Assembly: GCF_003182195.1 (NCBI RefSeq) | Contig: NZ_QGTM01000001.1 | Span: 372,001 to 436,000, forward strand | Origin: Halomonas sp. A11-A | Lineage (GTDB): Bacteria > Pseudomonadota > Gammaproteobacteria > Pseudomonadales > Halomonadaceae | Direction of reading: 5' to 3' | Length of the DNA stretch: 64,000 nt | Shown: in pieces, positions 56,784 to 64,000 of the stretch | How positions within the stretch are numbered: position 1 is the stretch's first letter | Layout: the number at the start of each line of letters is the position of its first letter | Notes under the pieces: generated by a model | The model's database searches: none | Told to the model about the DNA's origin: nothing | The model's input: only the letters and a program-made list of their open reading frames with translations | Program-made: the position numbers and the translations under genes

Positions 56784-57472
56784 GCGATCCCCGCCCCCTG
56801 ATCGGCATCACCACCTCTGACGACAAGAGCCAGATTGCCTGGCTCTTCGACTGGTTCGCGGTGTGGCGCCACGGCGGTCGCCCGCGACGCCTGTCGCCCT
56901 CGCGGCCCATGCCTGAGCACCTCGACGGCCTGATCATCGGCGGCGGCGATGACATCCAGGCCCACCTCTACAACGCCGAGGTGCAGCTCGACGTGCGGGT
57001 CGACCCCCAGCGCGACGAGCTGGAGCTGGAGCTGCTCGAGCGCTTCATCCCCGAGGGCACCCCGGTGCTCGGCATCTGCCGCGGCGCCCAGCTGATCAAC
57101 GTCTACCGTGGCGGCACCCTGGACCCGGACATCTACACCACCCACGAGGGCCTCAAGCGCCGGCGCACGGTGCTGCCGCGCAAGACGGTGGATATCGTCG
57201 GCGCCAGCAAGCTCCACCGCCTGCTGGGGGTGAGCTGGTGCCGCATCAACAGCCTGCACCATCAGGCGGTGCAGGAGACCGGCGAGGGGATCGAGATCGT
57301 CGCCCGCGACCGCGAGGGCCTGGTCCAGGGCATCGAATCCCGCGACCACGACTTCCTGATCGGCGTGCAGTGGCACCCGGAGTGGCTGATCTTCAACCGT
57401 CCCCAGCAGCGCCTGATCCGCGCCCTGGTCAACGCCGCCCGGCGCCAGCAGACGGCCCAGGCGGAGGCCTGA
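56780..57472 (+). CDS. Class I glutamine amidotransferase-like / gamma-glutamyl hydrolase (PuuD-like)
   Basis: The 230-aa product has the class I glutaminase triad: nucleophile Cys in LGICRGAQLINVYRGG and His/Glu in QWHPEW. It belongs to the peptidase C26/PuuD group that hydrolyses gamma-glutamyl bonds or supplies ammonia. The GTG start at 56780 overlaps the amidoligase stop (GTGA), so both are translated together. I infer that the pair attaches and removes, or edits, an amide-linked group on an unknown substrate. Confidence 0.88.
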   Translation: MSDPRPLIGITTSDDKSQIAWLFDWFAVWRHGGRPRRLSPSRPMPEHLDGLIIGGGDDIQAHLYNAEVQLDVRVDPQRDELELELLERFIPEGTPVLGICRGAQLINVYRGGTLDPDIYTTHEGLKRRRTVLPRKTVDIVGASKLHRLLGVSWCRINSLHHQAVQETGEGIEIVARDREGLVQGIESRDHDFLIGVQWHPEWLIFNRPQQRLIRALVNAARRQQTAQAEA

Positions 57473-57481
57473 ACGCGACGG

Positions 57482-57501
57482 CGGCCACCCGAGGGTGGCC
57501 G
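57482..57501. terminator. Bidirectional hairpin
   Basis: CGGCCACCC-GA-GGGTGGCCG lies between the convergent glutaminase and tpx genes. Short loop, no T-run. Confidence 0.5.
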
Positions 57502-57536
57502 TCTGCATGGATCGGGCGATCCGGTTCCCTCACCCG

Positions 57537-58037
57537 CTAGCCGAGGGACGCGAGCGCCGCCTCGTAGTCCGGCTCGTCCTTGATCTCGTCGACCAGCTGG
57601 CTGTGGATCACGCGATCGTTCTCGTCGAGCACCACCACGCCCCTCGCGCAGAGGCCGGCCAGCGGTCCGCTGCTGATATCGACGCCCCAGTCGCGCCGGA
57701 ATTCCGGATGGCGGAAGGTAGAAAGGGTCGCCACCTTCTCCAGCCCCTCGGCACCGCAGAAGCGCTGGGCGGCAAAGGGCAGGTCGGCGGACACCACCAG
57801 CACCACGGTGTTATCCAGCTGCGACGCCAGCTCGTTGAAGCGGCGGGTGGAGGTAGCGCAGGTCGGCGTATCGACGCTGGGAATAATATTGAGCACCTTG
57901 CGCTTACCGGCGTGGTCGGCAAGGGTCACATCCGCCAGCTCGGCATTGGTCAGGGTCAGCGCGGGCGCCGTATCGCCCACCGCGGGAAAGCTGCCCGCAA
58001 CGTCCACCGGCTCACCGCCGAGTTTCACCTGGCTCAT
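57537..58037 (-). CDS. tpx: Thiol peroxidase
   Basis: Tpx is a two-Cys peroxiredoxin that reduces alkyl and hydrogen peroxides in the periplasm or cytosol with thioredoxin. The 166-aa product has the peroxidatic Cys60 in [14 protein letters not shown] and the resolving Cys94 in [10 protein letters not shown], the normal spacing. Start at 58037 follows GGAG. It is a single-gene unit. Confidence 0.96.
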   Translation of the reverse strand: MSQVKLGGEPVDVAGSFPAVGDTAPALTLTNAELADVTLADHAGKRKVLNIIPSVDTPTCATSTRRFNELASQLDNTVVLVVSADLPFAAQRFCGAEGLEKVATLSTFRHPEFRRDWGVDISSGPLAGLCARGVVVLDENDRVIHSQLVDEIKDEPDYEAALASLG

Positions 58038-58107
58038 GGCACTACTCCTCTGTCGTCTGGGGAAGACTCGAGCCTAGCCTCTCCGGCCGCGAACGGCCAG
58101 CCACGAC

Positions 58108-58683
58108 TCAACGCTTGCCGTCACGCAGCCTGGCCAGGGCCGAGGCTAGCGCCGCGGTGCCCAGCTCGCGCATCGCCGCCACGTTGCGCTCGGGGATCGC
58201 CTCGGGGGCCGGATAGTGCTCAAGCGCCCGCTCGAGGCCCGCTTCGCGCAGCAGGTGCAGCATCGGGAAGGGCGAGCGGTTGGTGAAGTTGGCAGCGTCC
58301 TCCTCCTCGGCCCCTTCGAAGCAGTAGTCGGGGTGGAAGCTCGCCAGCTGGTAGGTGCCCTCATACCCCTGGTCGTCCAGCAGCGCCTCGGCCACGGCCA
58401 GGAAGTCGAGGTAGTCGTCGAACGCCTCGAGCCCTGGAGTGAGCACCAGCAGCGTGGTCTCGATGGCGGGCGTCTCGTCGAGGCGCTCGCACTCGGCCAC
58501 CAGGGTCAGCAGCGCGCGCTCCCAGTCGCCGGCCTCCACCGCCACGTAGCGGATGGTGTCGCGGGCCACCTCGCGGCCGGCGAAGGGGCAGACGTTGCGG
58601 GCGACCACGAAGGTCTCGACCCAGGCGCGGGTGGCGGCCAGGGCCTGTGACTGGTTCGGGGTGGGCTCGGTGGGTGCGGACAT
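58108..58683 (-). CDS. DUF1415 family protein
   Basis: The 191-aa soluble protein matches DUF1415: WVETFVVARNVCPFAGRE at the start, the YEGTYQLASFHPDYCFEG centre and NRSPFPMLHLLREAGLE. Conserved Cys and His residues suggest a metal or catalytic site, but function is unknown. The start at 58683 is chosen to match the family; the open frame extends to 59031 antisense to the next gene. It is divergent from the aldo/keto reductase. Confidence 0.88.
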   Translation of the reverse strand: MSAPTEPTPNQSQALAATRAWVETFVVARNVCPFAGREVARDTIRYVAVEAGDWERALLTLVAECERLDETPAIETTLLVLTPGLEAFDDYLDFLAVAEALLDDQGYEGTYQLASFHPDYCFEGAEEEDAANFTNRSPFPMLHLLREAGLERALEHYPAPEAIPERNVAAMRELGTAALASALARLRDGKR

Positions 58684-58768
58684 GGGGACTCTCGTGGCAG
58701 CAGGGAAGACGGTCTGGGGAAAGCGGTCTGCTATTGTGGCAGAAACCCGACCGCCGCGAGTAGCCACG

Positions 58769-59665
58769 ATGTCCGCCATCTCGTCACCCACTGTCACCCT
58801 GCCCGCCACCGCCCATGAGCCTGCGGTCGAGCTTCCCGCCATCGGCCAGGGCACCTGGCACATGGGCGAGGGGCTCGCCCCGCGCAGCGACGAGGTGCGC
58901 GCCCTGCAGCTCGGCCTGGAGCGTGGCCTCACCCTGATCGACACCGCCGAGATGTATGCCGACGGCGGCGCCGAGGAGGTGGTGGGCGAGGCGCTGCTGG
59001 GCCAGCGCGACGAGGCCTTCCTGGTCTCCAAGGTCTACCCCTGGAACGCCGGACGCGACTCGGCCATCGCCGCCTGCGAGGCGAGCCTGAAACGCCTGGG
59101 GACCGACCACCTGGACCTCTATCTGCTGCACTGGCCGGGTAGCGTACCGCTGGAGGAGACCCTGGAGGCCTTCGAGCGGCTGCGCCAGGCGGGCAAGATC
59201 CGCCGCTTCGGCGTCTCCAACTTCGACGTGGACGAGATGGCCGCGCTACATGCCCTGCCCGGCGGCAAGGCGTGCGCGGTCAACCAGGTGCTCTACCACC
59301 TCGGCTCCCGGGGCATCGAACACGCCCTGCTGCCCTGGCAGCGCGCCCGCGGCATCCCCACCATGGCCTACTGCCCGCTGGCCCAGGCCGGCGAGCTGCG
59401 CCGGGAGCTGCTCACCCACCCCGAGGTGCTCGAGATCGCCTCGTCGCTCGGCATCACCCCCACCCAGCTGCTGCTGGCCTGGGCGATCCGGCCACGGGGC
59501 GAGGGCGCGCCCCGCGACGTGCTCGCCATCCCCAAGGCCACCCGCCTCGAGCACGTGGAGCAGAACGCCAGGGCCCTCGAGATCTCGCTGACCGAGGAAG
59601 CGCTCGCCCGCCTCGACGCCGCCTTCCCCGCGCCGGGACGCAAGACGCCGTTGGATATCGTGTAG
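58769..59665 (+). CDS. Aldo/keto reductase
   Basis: The 298-aa cytosolic NAD(P)H enzyme has the AKR tetrad: Asp and Tyr in DTAEMYADGG, Lys in VSKVYPW and His in LYLLHWPGS, plus the NADP-binding IPKATRLEHVEQN. It belongs to the YeaE-like group and likely reduces methylglyoxal or related carbonyls. Start at 58769; the longer frame from 58553 overlaps the divergent gene. Confidence 0.92.
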   Translation: MSAISSPTVTLPATAHEPAVELPAIGQGTWHMGEGLAPRSDEVRALQLGLERGLTLIDTAEMYADGGAEEVVGEALLGQRDEAFLVSKVYPWNAGRDSAIAACEASLKRLGTDHLDLYLLHWPGSVPLEETLEAFERLRQAGKIRRFGVSNFDVDEMAALHALPGGKACAVNQVLYHLGSRGIEHALLPWQRARGIPTMAYCPLAQAGELRRELLTHPEVLEIASSLGITPTQLLLAWAIRPRGEGAPRDVLAIPKATRLEHVEQNARALEISLTEEALARLDAAFPAPGRKTPLDIV

Positions 59666-59669
59666 AGAA

Positions 59670-60362
59670 TCACCGGTTTCCTCGTCGAGAGGCCAGGCGA
59701 TCGGCCATCCTGGTCGGCTCCGGCAGCTTGGTGCGCCCGAGGCAGTGGATCACCCAGTCGAGCGCCGTGGCAAGAGAGAGACGATGCCCCGGCGAGACGA
59801 AGAGCGGCTTCACGCCCACCCGCGAGCGCAGCACCGCACCGATCACCTCGTCGTCGGGGCCGTCGATCAGCGGCGTCCAGTCACCCCGCGCGGGCCCCGG
59901 CTCGCCGTGGCGCCCGCAGAGCCGCGACTTGGCCACGCCGATGGTGGGCAGGTCGAGCCACAGCCCCAGGTGGGAGGCCACCCCGAGCCGGCGCGGATGG
60001 GCGATGCCCTGGCCGTCCACCATGACGAGATCGGGCATCACGCCGAGCCGCTCGAAGGCCGCCAGCGCCGCCGGCACCTCGCGAAAGGAGAGCAGCCCGG
60101 GGATATAGGGCATCCGCGTGGGCTCGCGGTGCACCACCTCCTCGACCACATCGAATACCCCCGGCCCCCGCGGCGGCCAGGCCAGCACCACCACTGCCGC
60201 CCGGGTGATCGCCCCGCCCTGCTCGAAGCCGATATCCACCCCGGCGATGCACCGCACCTCGCCCAGGCGATCCTCGCGCGCTACCCGCCCGGCCAGGCGC
60301 CGCTGCAGGGCGATGGCCTCGCGGGGCGAGAGATTCCAGTCGTGGAGGGGAGTGAGTGGCAT
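59670..60362 (-). CDS. nfi: Endonuclease V
   Basis: Endonuclease V nicks DNA one base 3' of deoxyinosine (or cleaves inosine-containing RNA). The 230-aa product has the catalytic AGVDIGF Asp, [31 protein letters not shown] and GVAKSRLCG motifs. Its stop is 4 bases from the stop of the aldo/keto reductase on the other strand, so no separate terminator is visible. Confidence 0.95.
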   Translation of the reverse strand: MPLTPLHDWNLSPREAIALQRRLAGRVAREDRLGEVRCIAGVDIGFEQGGAITRAAVVVLAWPPRGPGVFDVVEEVVHREPTRMPYIPGLLSFREVPAALAAFERLGVMPDLVMVDGQGIAHPRRLGVASHLGLWLDLPTIGVAKSRLCGRHGEPGPARGDWTPLIDGPDDEVIGAVLRSRVGVKPLFVSPGHRLSLATALDWVIHCLGRTKLPEPTRMADRLASRRGNR

Positions 60363-60394
60363 AAGGGCTCCTGTTTCACGGCGTAAGGAGCGCT

Positions 60395-60485
60395 GGGGAC
60401 AAGCCGTAGAGGAGGTCCTACGCCAGGGATGGCGTCGGTAGCGCCCAGGGAGGGGTTCACAGCGCCTCCTCAGAGGCTTGTCGCC
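60395..60485. repeat. Palindromic intergenic element upstream of sbcD
   Basis: A left arm GGGGACAAGCC...AGGAGG (60395-60415) and a right arm CCTCCTC...GGCTTGTCGCC (60465-60485) form an imperfect 21-base inverted repeat; between them CGCCA-GGGA-TGGCG (60421-60434) makes a smaller hairpin. The 91-base unit lies in the divergent nfi/sbcD gap. Probably a dispersed intergenic repeat; a regulatory RNA structure is the alternative. Confidence 0.55.
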
Positions 60486-60589
60486 AGATCAGCTCCGGAG
60501 GGATGTCTCAGCGGGCTCCTGAACCGCCGCTTCCAGTGGCGTAGACTATCGCCTTTCGATGCCCGCCAGGGAAGGGAGCCCCGCCGATC

Positions 60590-61885
60590 ATGTTGACGCT
60601 GATTCATACCGCCGACTGGCACCTTGGCCAGACGTTCCACGGCCAGGAGCGCCACGCCGAGCACCGCGCCTTTCTCGCCTGGCTGCTCGACACCCTGGCC
60701 GCGCGCCAGGCCGACGCCCTGCTGGTGGCCGGCGACATCTTCGACGTGGTCAACCCCTCGCTTGCCGCCCAGGAGCTGCTCTACGACTTCATCGTCTCCG
60801 CCCACGAGCGGCTGCCGCGGCTGGATATCGTACTGATCGCCGGCAACCACGACAGCGGCAACCGCATAGAGCTGCCCGCCCCGCTGATGCGCCGGCTGCG
60901 CACCCACGCCCTGGGGCGGGTGAGCTGGCTCGACGACGGCCGCCTCGATGCCGAGCGCCTGCTGGTGCCGCTCACCGACGCCGCCGGCGAGACCCTCGCC
61001 TGGTGCCTGGCGCTGCCCTTCCTGCGCCCCGCCGAAGTGACCGGCGCGGCGCTGGCAAGCCGCGACGACGACAGCGGGCCCGGCGACGCCGCCGACGCGA
61101 ATGACTACGTGGCCGGTATCACCCGGGTGCATCGCCAACTGATCGCCGCCGCCGAGGCGCGCCGCGAACCGGGCCAGGCACTGGTGGCCATGAGCCACGC
61201 ACACCTGCACGGTGCGGCGGTCTCCGAGGCCAGCGAGCGACCCATCGTGATCGGCGGCGAGGAATCGATCTCCGCCGCCCTCTTTCCCCCGGCCATCGCC
61301 TACGTGGCACTGGGCCACCTGCACCGCGCCCAGCAGGTGGGCGAGGCGCGCATCCGCTACAGCGGCAGCCCCCTGCCGCTGGACTTCAGCGAGGTGGCCT
61401 ACCCCCACCAGGTGGTGGAGGTGACCCTGGACGGCGAGTCGCTGGCCGAGGCCACGGCGATCCCGGTACCGCGCCCCGTGGCCATGCATCGTATTGGCCC
61501 CGGCCCCATCGATAGCGTGCTGGCCGAGCTCGAGGCCCTGGAGGACGACCCGGCGCTGCCGAAGGAGCGCTGGCCCTGGCTGGAGGTGCGGGTCGCGCTC
61601 GAGGCCCCCCTCCCCGACCTGCGCGCCCGGGTGGAGACCGCACTCAAGGACAAGGCGGTGCGCCTGCTGCGCCTGGAGCGCCGCCTGCCCACCGTCGAGG
61701 GAGACGCCGCCGCGGCCCGGGTCGACCTGGAGAGCCTGGGCCCGCGCAGGCTCTTCGAGCGCACCTGGGAGGCGCGCTGGGGCGAGCCGCCGGGCGACGA
61801 CGTGCTGGCCGACTTCGACCGCCTGCGCCAGGAGGTGCTGGACGCCGGCGACAGCGAGGCGAGTGGCCGGGAGGCGCAGCCATGA
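60590..61885 (+). CDS. sbcD: SbcCD nuclease subunit D (Mre11-type)
   Basis: SbcD is the phosphoesterase subunit of the SbcCD complex that cuts DNA hairpins and protein-blocked ends. The 431-aa product has the metallophosphoesterase motifs TADWHLGQ, VAGDIFD, IAGNHDS, MSHAHLHG and LGHLHRAQQ, and the C-terminal capping domain. Start at 60590 has GGGAG upstream. It overlaps sbcC by 4 bases (ATGA). Confidence 0.96.
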   Translation: MLTLIHTADWHLGQTFHGQERHAEHRAFLAWLLDTLAARQADALLVAGDIFDVVNPSLAAQELLYDFIVSAHERLPRLDIVLIAGNHDSGNRIELPAPLMRRLRTHALGRVSWLDDGRLDAERLLVPLTDAAGETLAWCLALPFLRPAEVTGAALASRDDDSGPGDAADANDYVAGITRVHRQLIAAAEARREPGQALVAMSHAHLHGAAVSEASERPIVIGGEESISAALFPPAIAYVALGHLHRAQQVGEARIRYSGSPLPLDFSEVAYPHQVVEVTLDGESLAEATAIPVPRPVAMHRIGPGPIDSVLAELEALEDDPALPKERWPWLEVRVALEAPLPDLRARVETALKDKAVRLLRLERRLPTVEGDAAAARVDLESLGPRRLFERTWEARWGEPPGDDVLADFDRLRQEVLDAGDSEASGREAQP

Positions 61886-64000
61886 AGATCCTTGCCCTGC
61901 GCCTGGAGAACCTGGCCTCGCTGCCGGGGCCCCTCGAGCTCGACTTCACCGCCTCGCCGCTCAGCGACGCCGGCCTGTTCGCCATCACCGGCCCCACCGG
62001 CGCCGGCAAGAGCACCCTTCTCGACGCCCTGTGCCTGGCGCTTTACGGCAGCACCCCGCGGCTGCGCCAGGCGCCGGCCCGTGACAGCCAGATCGATGAC
62101 ACCCCGGACTCCCGCCTCACCACCAGCGATGCCCGCACCCTGCTGCGCCGCGGCACCGCCAGCGGCTACGCCGAGGTGGATTTCCTGGGCCGCGACGGAC
62201 GCCGCTACCGCGCCCGCTGGGCGGTGCGCCGCGCCCGGGAGAAGGCCACCGGCCGCCTGCAGGCGGCGGAGCAATCGCTCACCGACCTCGACGACGAGCG
62301 CCTGCTGACCGCCCAGAAGCGCGAGTTCGAGCGCCTGCTGCCGGAGCGACTGGGGCTCACCTTCGACCAGTTCACCCGCGCCGTGCTGCTGGCCCAGAGC
62401 GAGTTCGCCGCCTTCCTCCAGGCCGACGACAACGCCCGAAGCGACCTGCTGGAGCGCCTCACCGGCACCGCCGAGTACTCCGAGATCTCCATGGCCGCCT
62501 ACCGCCGCGCCAGCGAGGCGCGAAAGACGGTGGAGGCCCTGGAGGCGAAGCTTGCCGACGATCTGCCCGCCGAGCCCGAAGCCCGTGCAGAGTTCGAGCG
62601 TGCCGCCGAGGCCACCCAGCAAGCCCTCACTCACCTGCAGACCCAGGCAGAGTCGCTCCAGGCGACGCGCCGCTGGCACGAGGAGGACGACCGGCGCCAC
62701 GCGGCCCATGCCGAGGGCCTGGCGCAACAGCAGGCCGCCGAGGCGACCTGGCAGGGGCTCGCCGAGGCCCGCCGCGACCGCGACTGGCGCCGGCTGATCG
62801 CCCCCCGGCGGCACGCCCTGGCCCGCCAGGCGGCCCTGCCCGCCGAGCTCGACGCCCTGGCGGCAACCCGGCGCGAGACCGACGCGGCACTGGCCACCGC
62901 CGAGGCCGAGCACAAGGCCGCCGGGCGCGCCCTGGCCGAGGCCGAGCAGGCCCTCACGCACGCCGGCGAGGCACGCCAGCGCGCCGAACCGGCCCTTCAT
63001 GAGGCCCGGGCGCACCAGCACGCCCTCAGCCAGCGCCAGCGCGAGCTGGCCGAGTGCGAGACCCAGCTCACCCAAGCCCGGGCGCAGGCCGCCAAGCTGA
63101 GTGACGACCACCAGCGCGAGCAGGCCGCCCAGCAGAAGCGCCATGAGCAGCAGCGTCAGTGGCAGGCGGCCCTGGCCGAGCTGGTGGGTGAGCACTCACA
63201 CCTGGCGGCCGCCCGCCAGGCCGGCCAGCAGGCCCACGATCGGGCCGCCGCTCGCACCCTCGCCCTGGAGGCGCTGGCCAGCCGCTGGCAGGAATACCAG
63301 CGTGCCGAAGAGGCGTGCCGCCACCAGGCTCACCAGCAAACGACCGACCGCGAGCGGCGCGAGCGCCTGCTGGCCGAGGGGCAGACGGCTCGCCAGGCCC
63401 TCGACCGGGCCCAGGGCCACCTGGAGAGCGTCACCGCCCTGATCGAGCGCAGCCGCGCCGTACGCAGCGAGAGCGTGGCCCGGCTGCGCGATGGCCTGCG
63501 GGAAGGCGAGCCCTGTCCCGTCTGCGGTGGGCAGGACCACCCCTGGCGCCATCAGCCACCGGCCACCCCCGAGGCGGCTCAGCTCGCCGCCCAGGAGGCC
63601 GAGGAGGGGCGCCAGCTCGAGGCCGCCCGGCAGGCCCGCGACGATGCCCAGGCCCGGCGCGACACCCTGCTGGGCGAGTACCGCGCCCTGGAGGCCGCCC
63701 TTGCCCAGGGCGAGCGGACGCTGGCAGGCGCCGAAGCGCGCCTGGCGGAGGCCCGCACGGGCCTGAGGGAGCACCCGCTCCACGACGAGCTCGACGCCGT
63801 GGAAGCGCCGGCCCGGGCGGCCTGGCTGCAGACCCGACGCCACGAGAGCGAGGCGAGCCGCCGGCAGGCCCAGCAGAACCTCGAAGCACTGGCCCGGGCC
63901 GAGGCCGAGCTCGCCCCCCTGGAGGAGTCGCTGCGCCAGGGTGAGCTGGCCCTCACTCGCCTGGAGGGCGATAAGGCCAGGGCCGACCGCGACCTGGCGG
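61882..64000 (+). CDS. sbcC: SbcCD ATPase subunit C (Rad50-type), 5' part
   Basis: The first 706 codons of an SMC-like ATPase; the end is beyond the window. Walker A is GPTGAGKSTLLDALCLALYG near residue 37, a Q-loop fits LLAQSEFAAFLQ, long Ala/Gln/Glu-rich coiled coils follow, and the zinc hook CPVCGGQDHPW is at about residue 545. The usual length is 1000-1200 aa, so the C-terminal coil, signature motif and Walker B are missing only because the window ends. It is co-translated with sbcD. Confidence 0.95.
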   Translation, partial: MKILALRLENLASLPGPLELDFTASPLSDAGLFAITGPTGAGKSTLLDALCLALYGSTPRLRQAPARDSQIDDTPDSRLTTSDARTLLRRGTASGYAEVDFLGRDGRRYRARWAVRRAREKATGRLQAAEQSLTDLDDERLLTAQKREFERLLPERLGLTFDQFTRAVLLAQSEFAAFLQADDNARSDLLERLTGTAEYSEISMAAYRRASEARKTVEALEAKLADDLPAEPEARAEFERAAEATQQALTHLQTQAESLQATRRWHEEDDRRHAAHAEGLAQQQAAEATWQGLAEARRDRDWRRLIAPRRHALARQAALPAELDALAATRRETDAALATAEAEHKAAGRALAEAEQALTHAGEARQRAEPALHEARAHQHALSQRQRELAECETQLTQARAQAAKLSDDHQREQAAQQKRHEQQRQWQAALAELVGEHSHLAAARQAGQQAHDRAAARTLALEALASRWQEYQRAEEACRHQAHQQTTDRERRERLLAEGQTARQALDRAQGHLESVTALIERSRAVRSESVARLRDGLREGEPCPVCGGQDHPWRHQPPATPEAAQLAAQEAEEGRQLEAARQARDDAQARRDTLLGEYRALEAALAQGERTLAGAEARLAEARTGLREHPLHDELDAVEAPARAAWLQTRRHESEASRRQAQQNLEALARAEAELAPLEESLRQGELALTRLEGDKARADRDLA

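Overview
The window is about 64 kb of GC-rich, densely coding bacterial chromosome with no rRNA, tRNA, prophage, insertion sequence or CRISPR that I can see. Gene content points to a moderately halophilic gammaproteobacterium of the Halomonadaceae type. The main reasons are a glucosylglycerate (compatible solute) module, a large MscS-type channel, a nitrate/cyanate-type ABC transporter next to cyanase, and a broad set of gammaproteobacterial housekeeping genes (lgt, ackA-pta, thiC, sbcCD, nfi). The assignment is inference from content, not from a marker gene. Both ends cut genes: an ABC substrate-binding protein at the left and sbcC at the right.

Layout. 1-2.9 kb: cyanate-type ABC transporter plus cyanase (cynS), followed by a 206-bp imperfect palindrome. 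3.1-7.4 kb: LpxR-like lipid A deacylase, fructosamine-kinase-like kinase, NIF3/YqfO-like protein, two divergent Nudix hydrolases and a 2OG-Fe(II) oxygenase. 7.4-9.7 kb: a PAS-PAS histidine kinase and a FixJ/NarL-type response regulator. 9.8-13.8 kb: L,D-transpeptidase, a cardiolipin synthase with an internal deletion, lgt and a BNR-repeat lipoprotein. 13.9-21.2 kb: a copper island on two divergent arms. The minus arm has a multicopper oxidase and a Cys-rich secreted protein; the plus arm has a Met-rich Spy-like protein, the P1B ATPase CopA, several small membrane or secreted proteins and a DUF411 protein. The space between the arms holds a CueR-type 7-7-7 dyad with 19-bp promoter spacing and an FNR/Anr-like box.

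21.3-33.4 kb: lipase-like hydrolase, YtoQ, MOSC protein, an alcohol dehydrogenase with a well-placed FNR/Anr box, a glyoxalase-like protein, a four-gene acyl-CoA module (hydratase, 3-hydroxyacyl-CoA dehydrogenase, acyl-CoA ligase, acyl-CoA dehydrogenase) and an MFS transporter. 33.7-36.2 kb: methyltransferase, VOC protein, small membrane protein and an LpxL-like acyltransferase. 36.2-39.3 kb: tenA and thiC, each behind its own TPP riboswitch. 39.4-43.4 kb: a GH13_18 phosphorylase facing GpgS and its phosphatase, so synthesis and phosphorolysis of glucosylglycerate probably sit together. 43.6-46.1 kb: small outer-membrane barrel, YegS-like lipid kinase, EamA exporter. 46.2-50.8 kb: ackA-pta and a class V aminotransferase. 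51-57.5 kb: CBS-BON protein, an unrecognised two-TM protein coupled to an MscS-family channel, and an amidoligase/class I glutaminase pair. 57.5-64 kb: tpx, DUF1415 protein, aldo/keto reductase, nfi, a second palindromic element, sbcD and partial sbcC.

Least explained and most interesting: the amidoligase-glutaminase pair, the two-promoter copper regulatory region with variant HMA domains in CopA, the truncated cardiolipin synthase, and the two palindromic intergenic elements. No gap between genes exceeds 300 bases.
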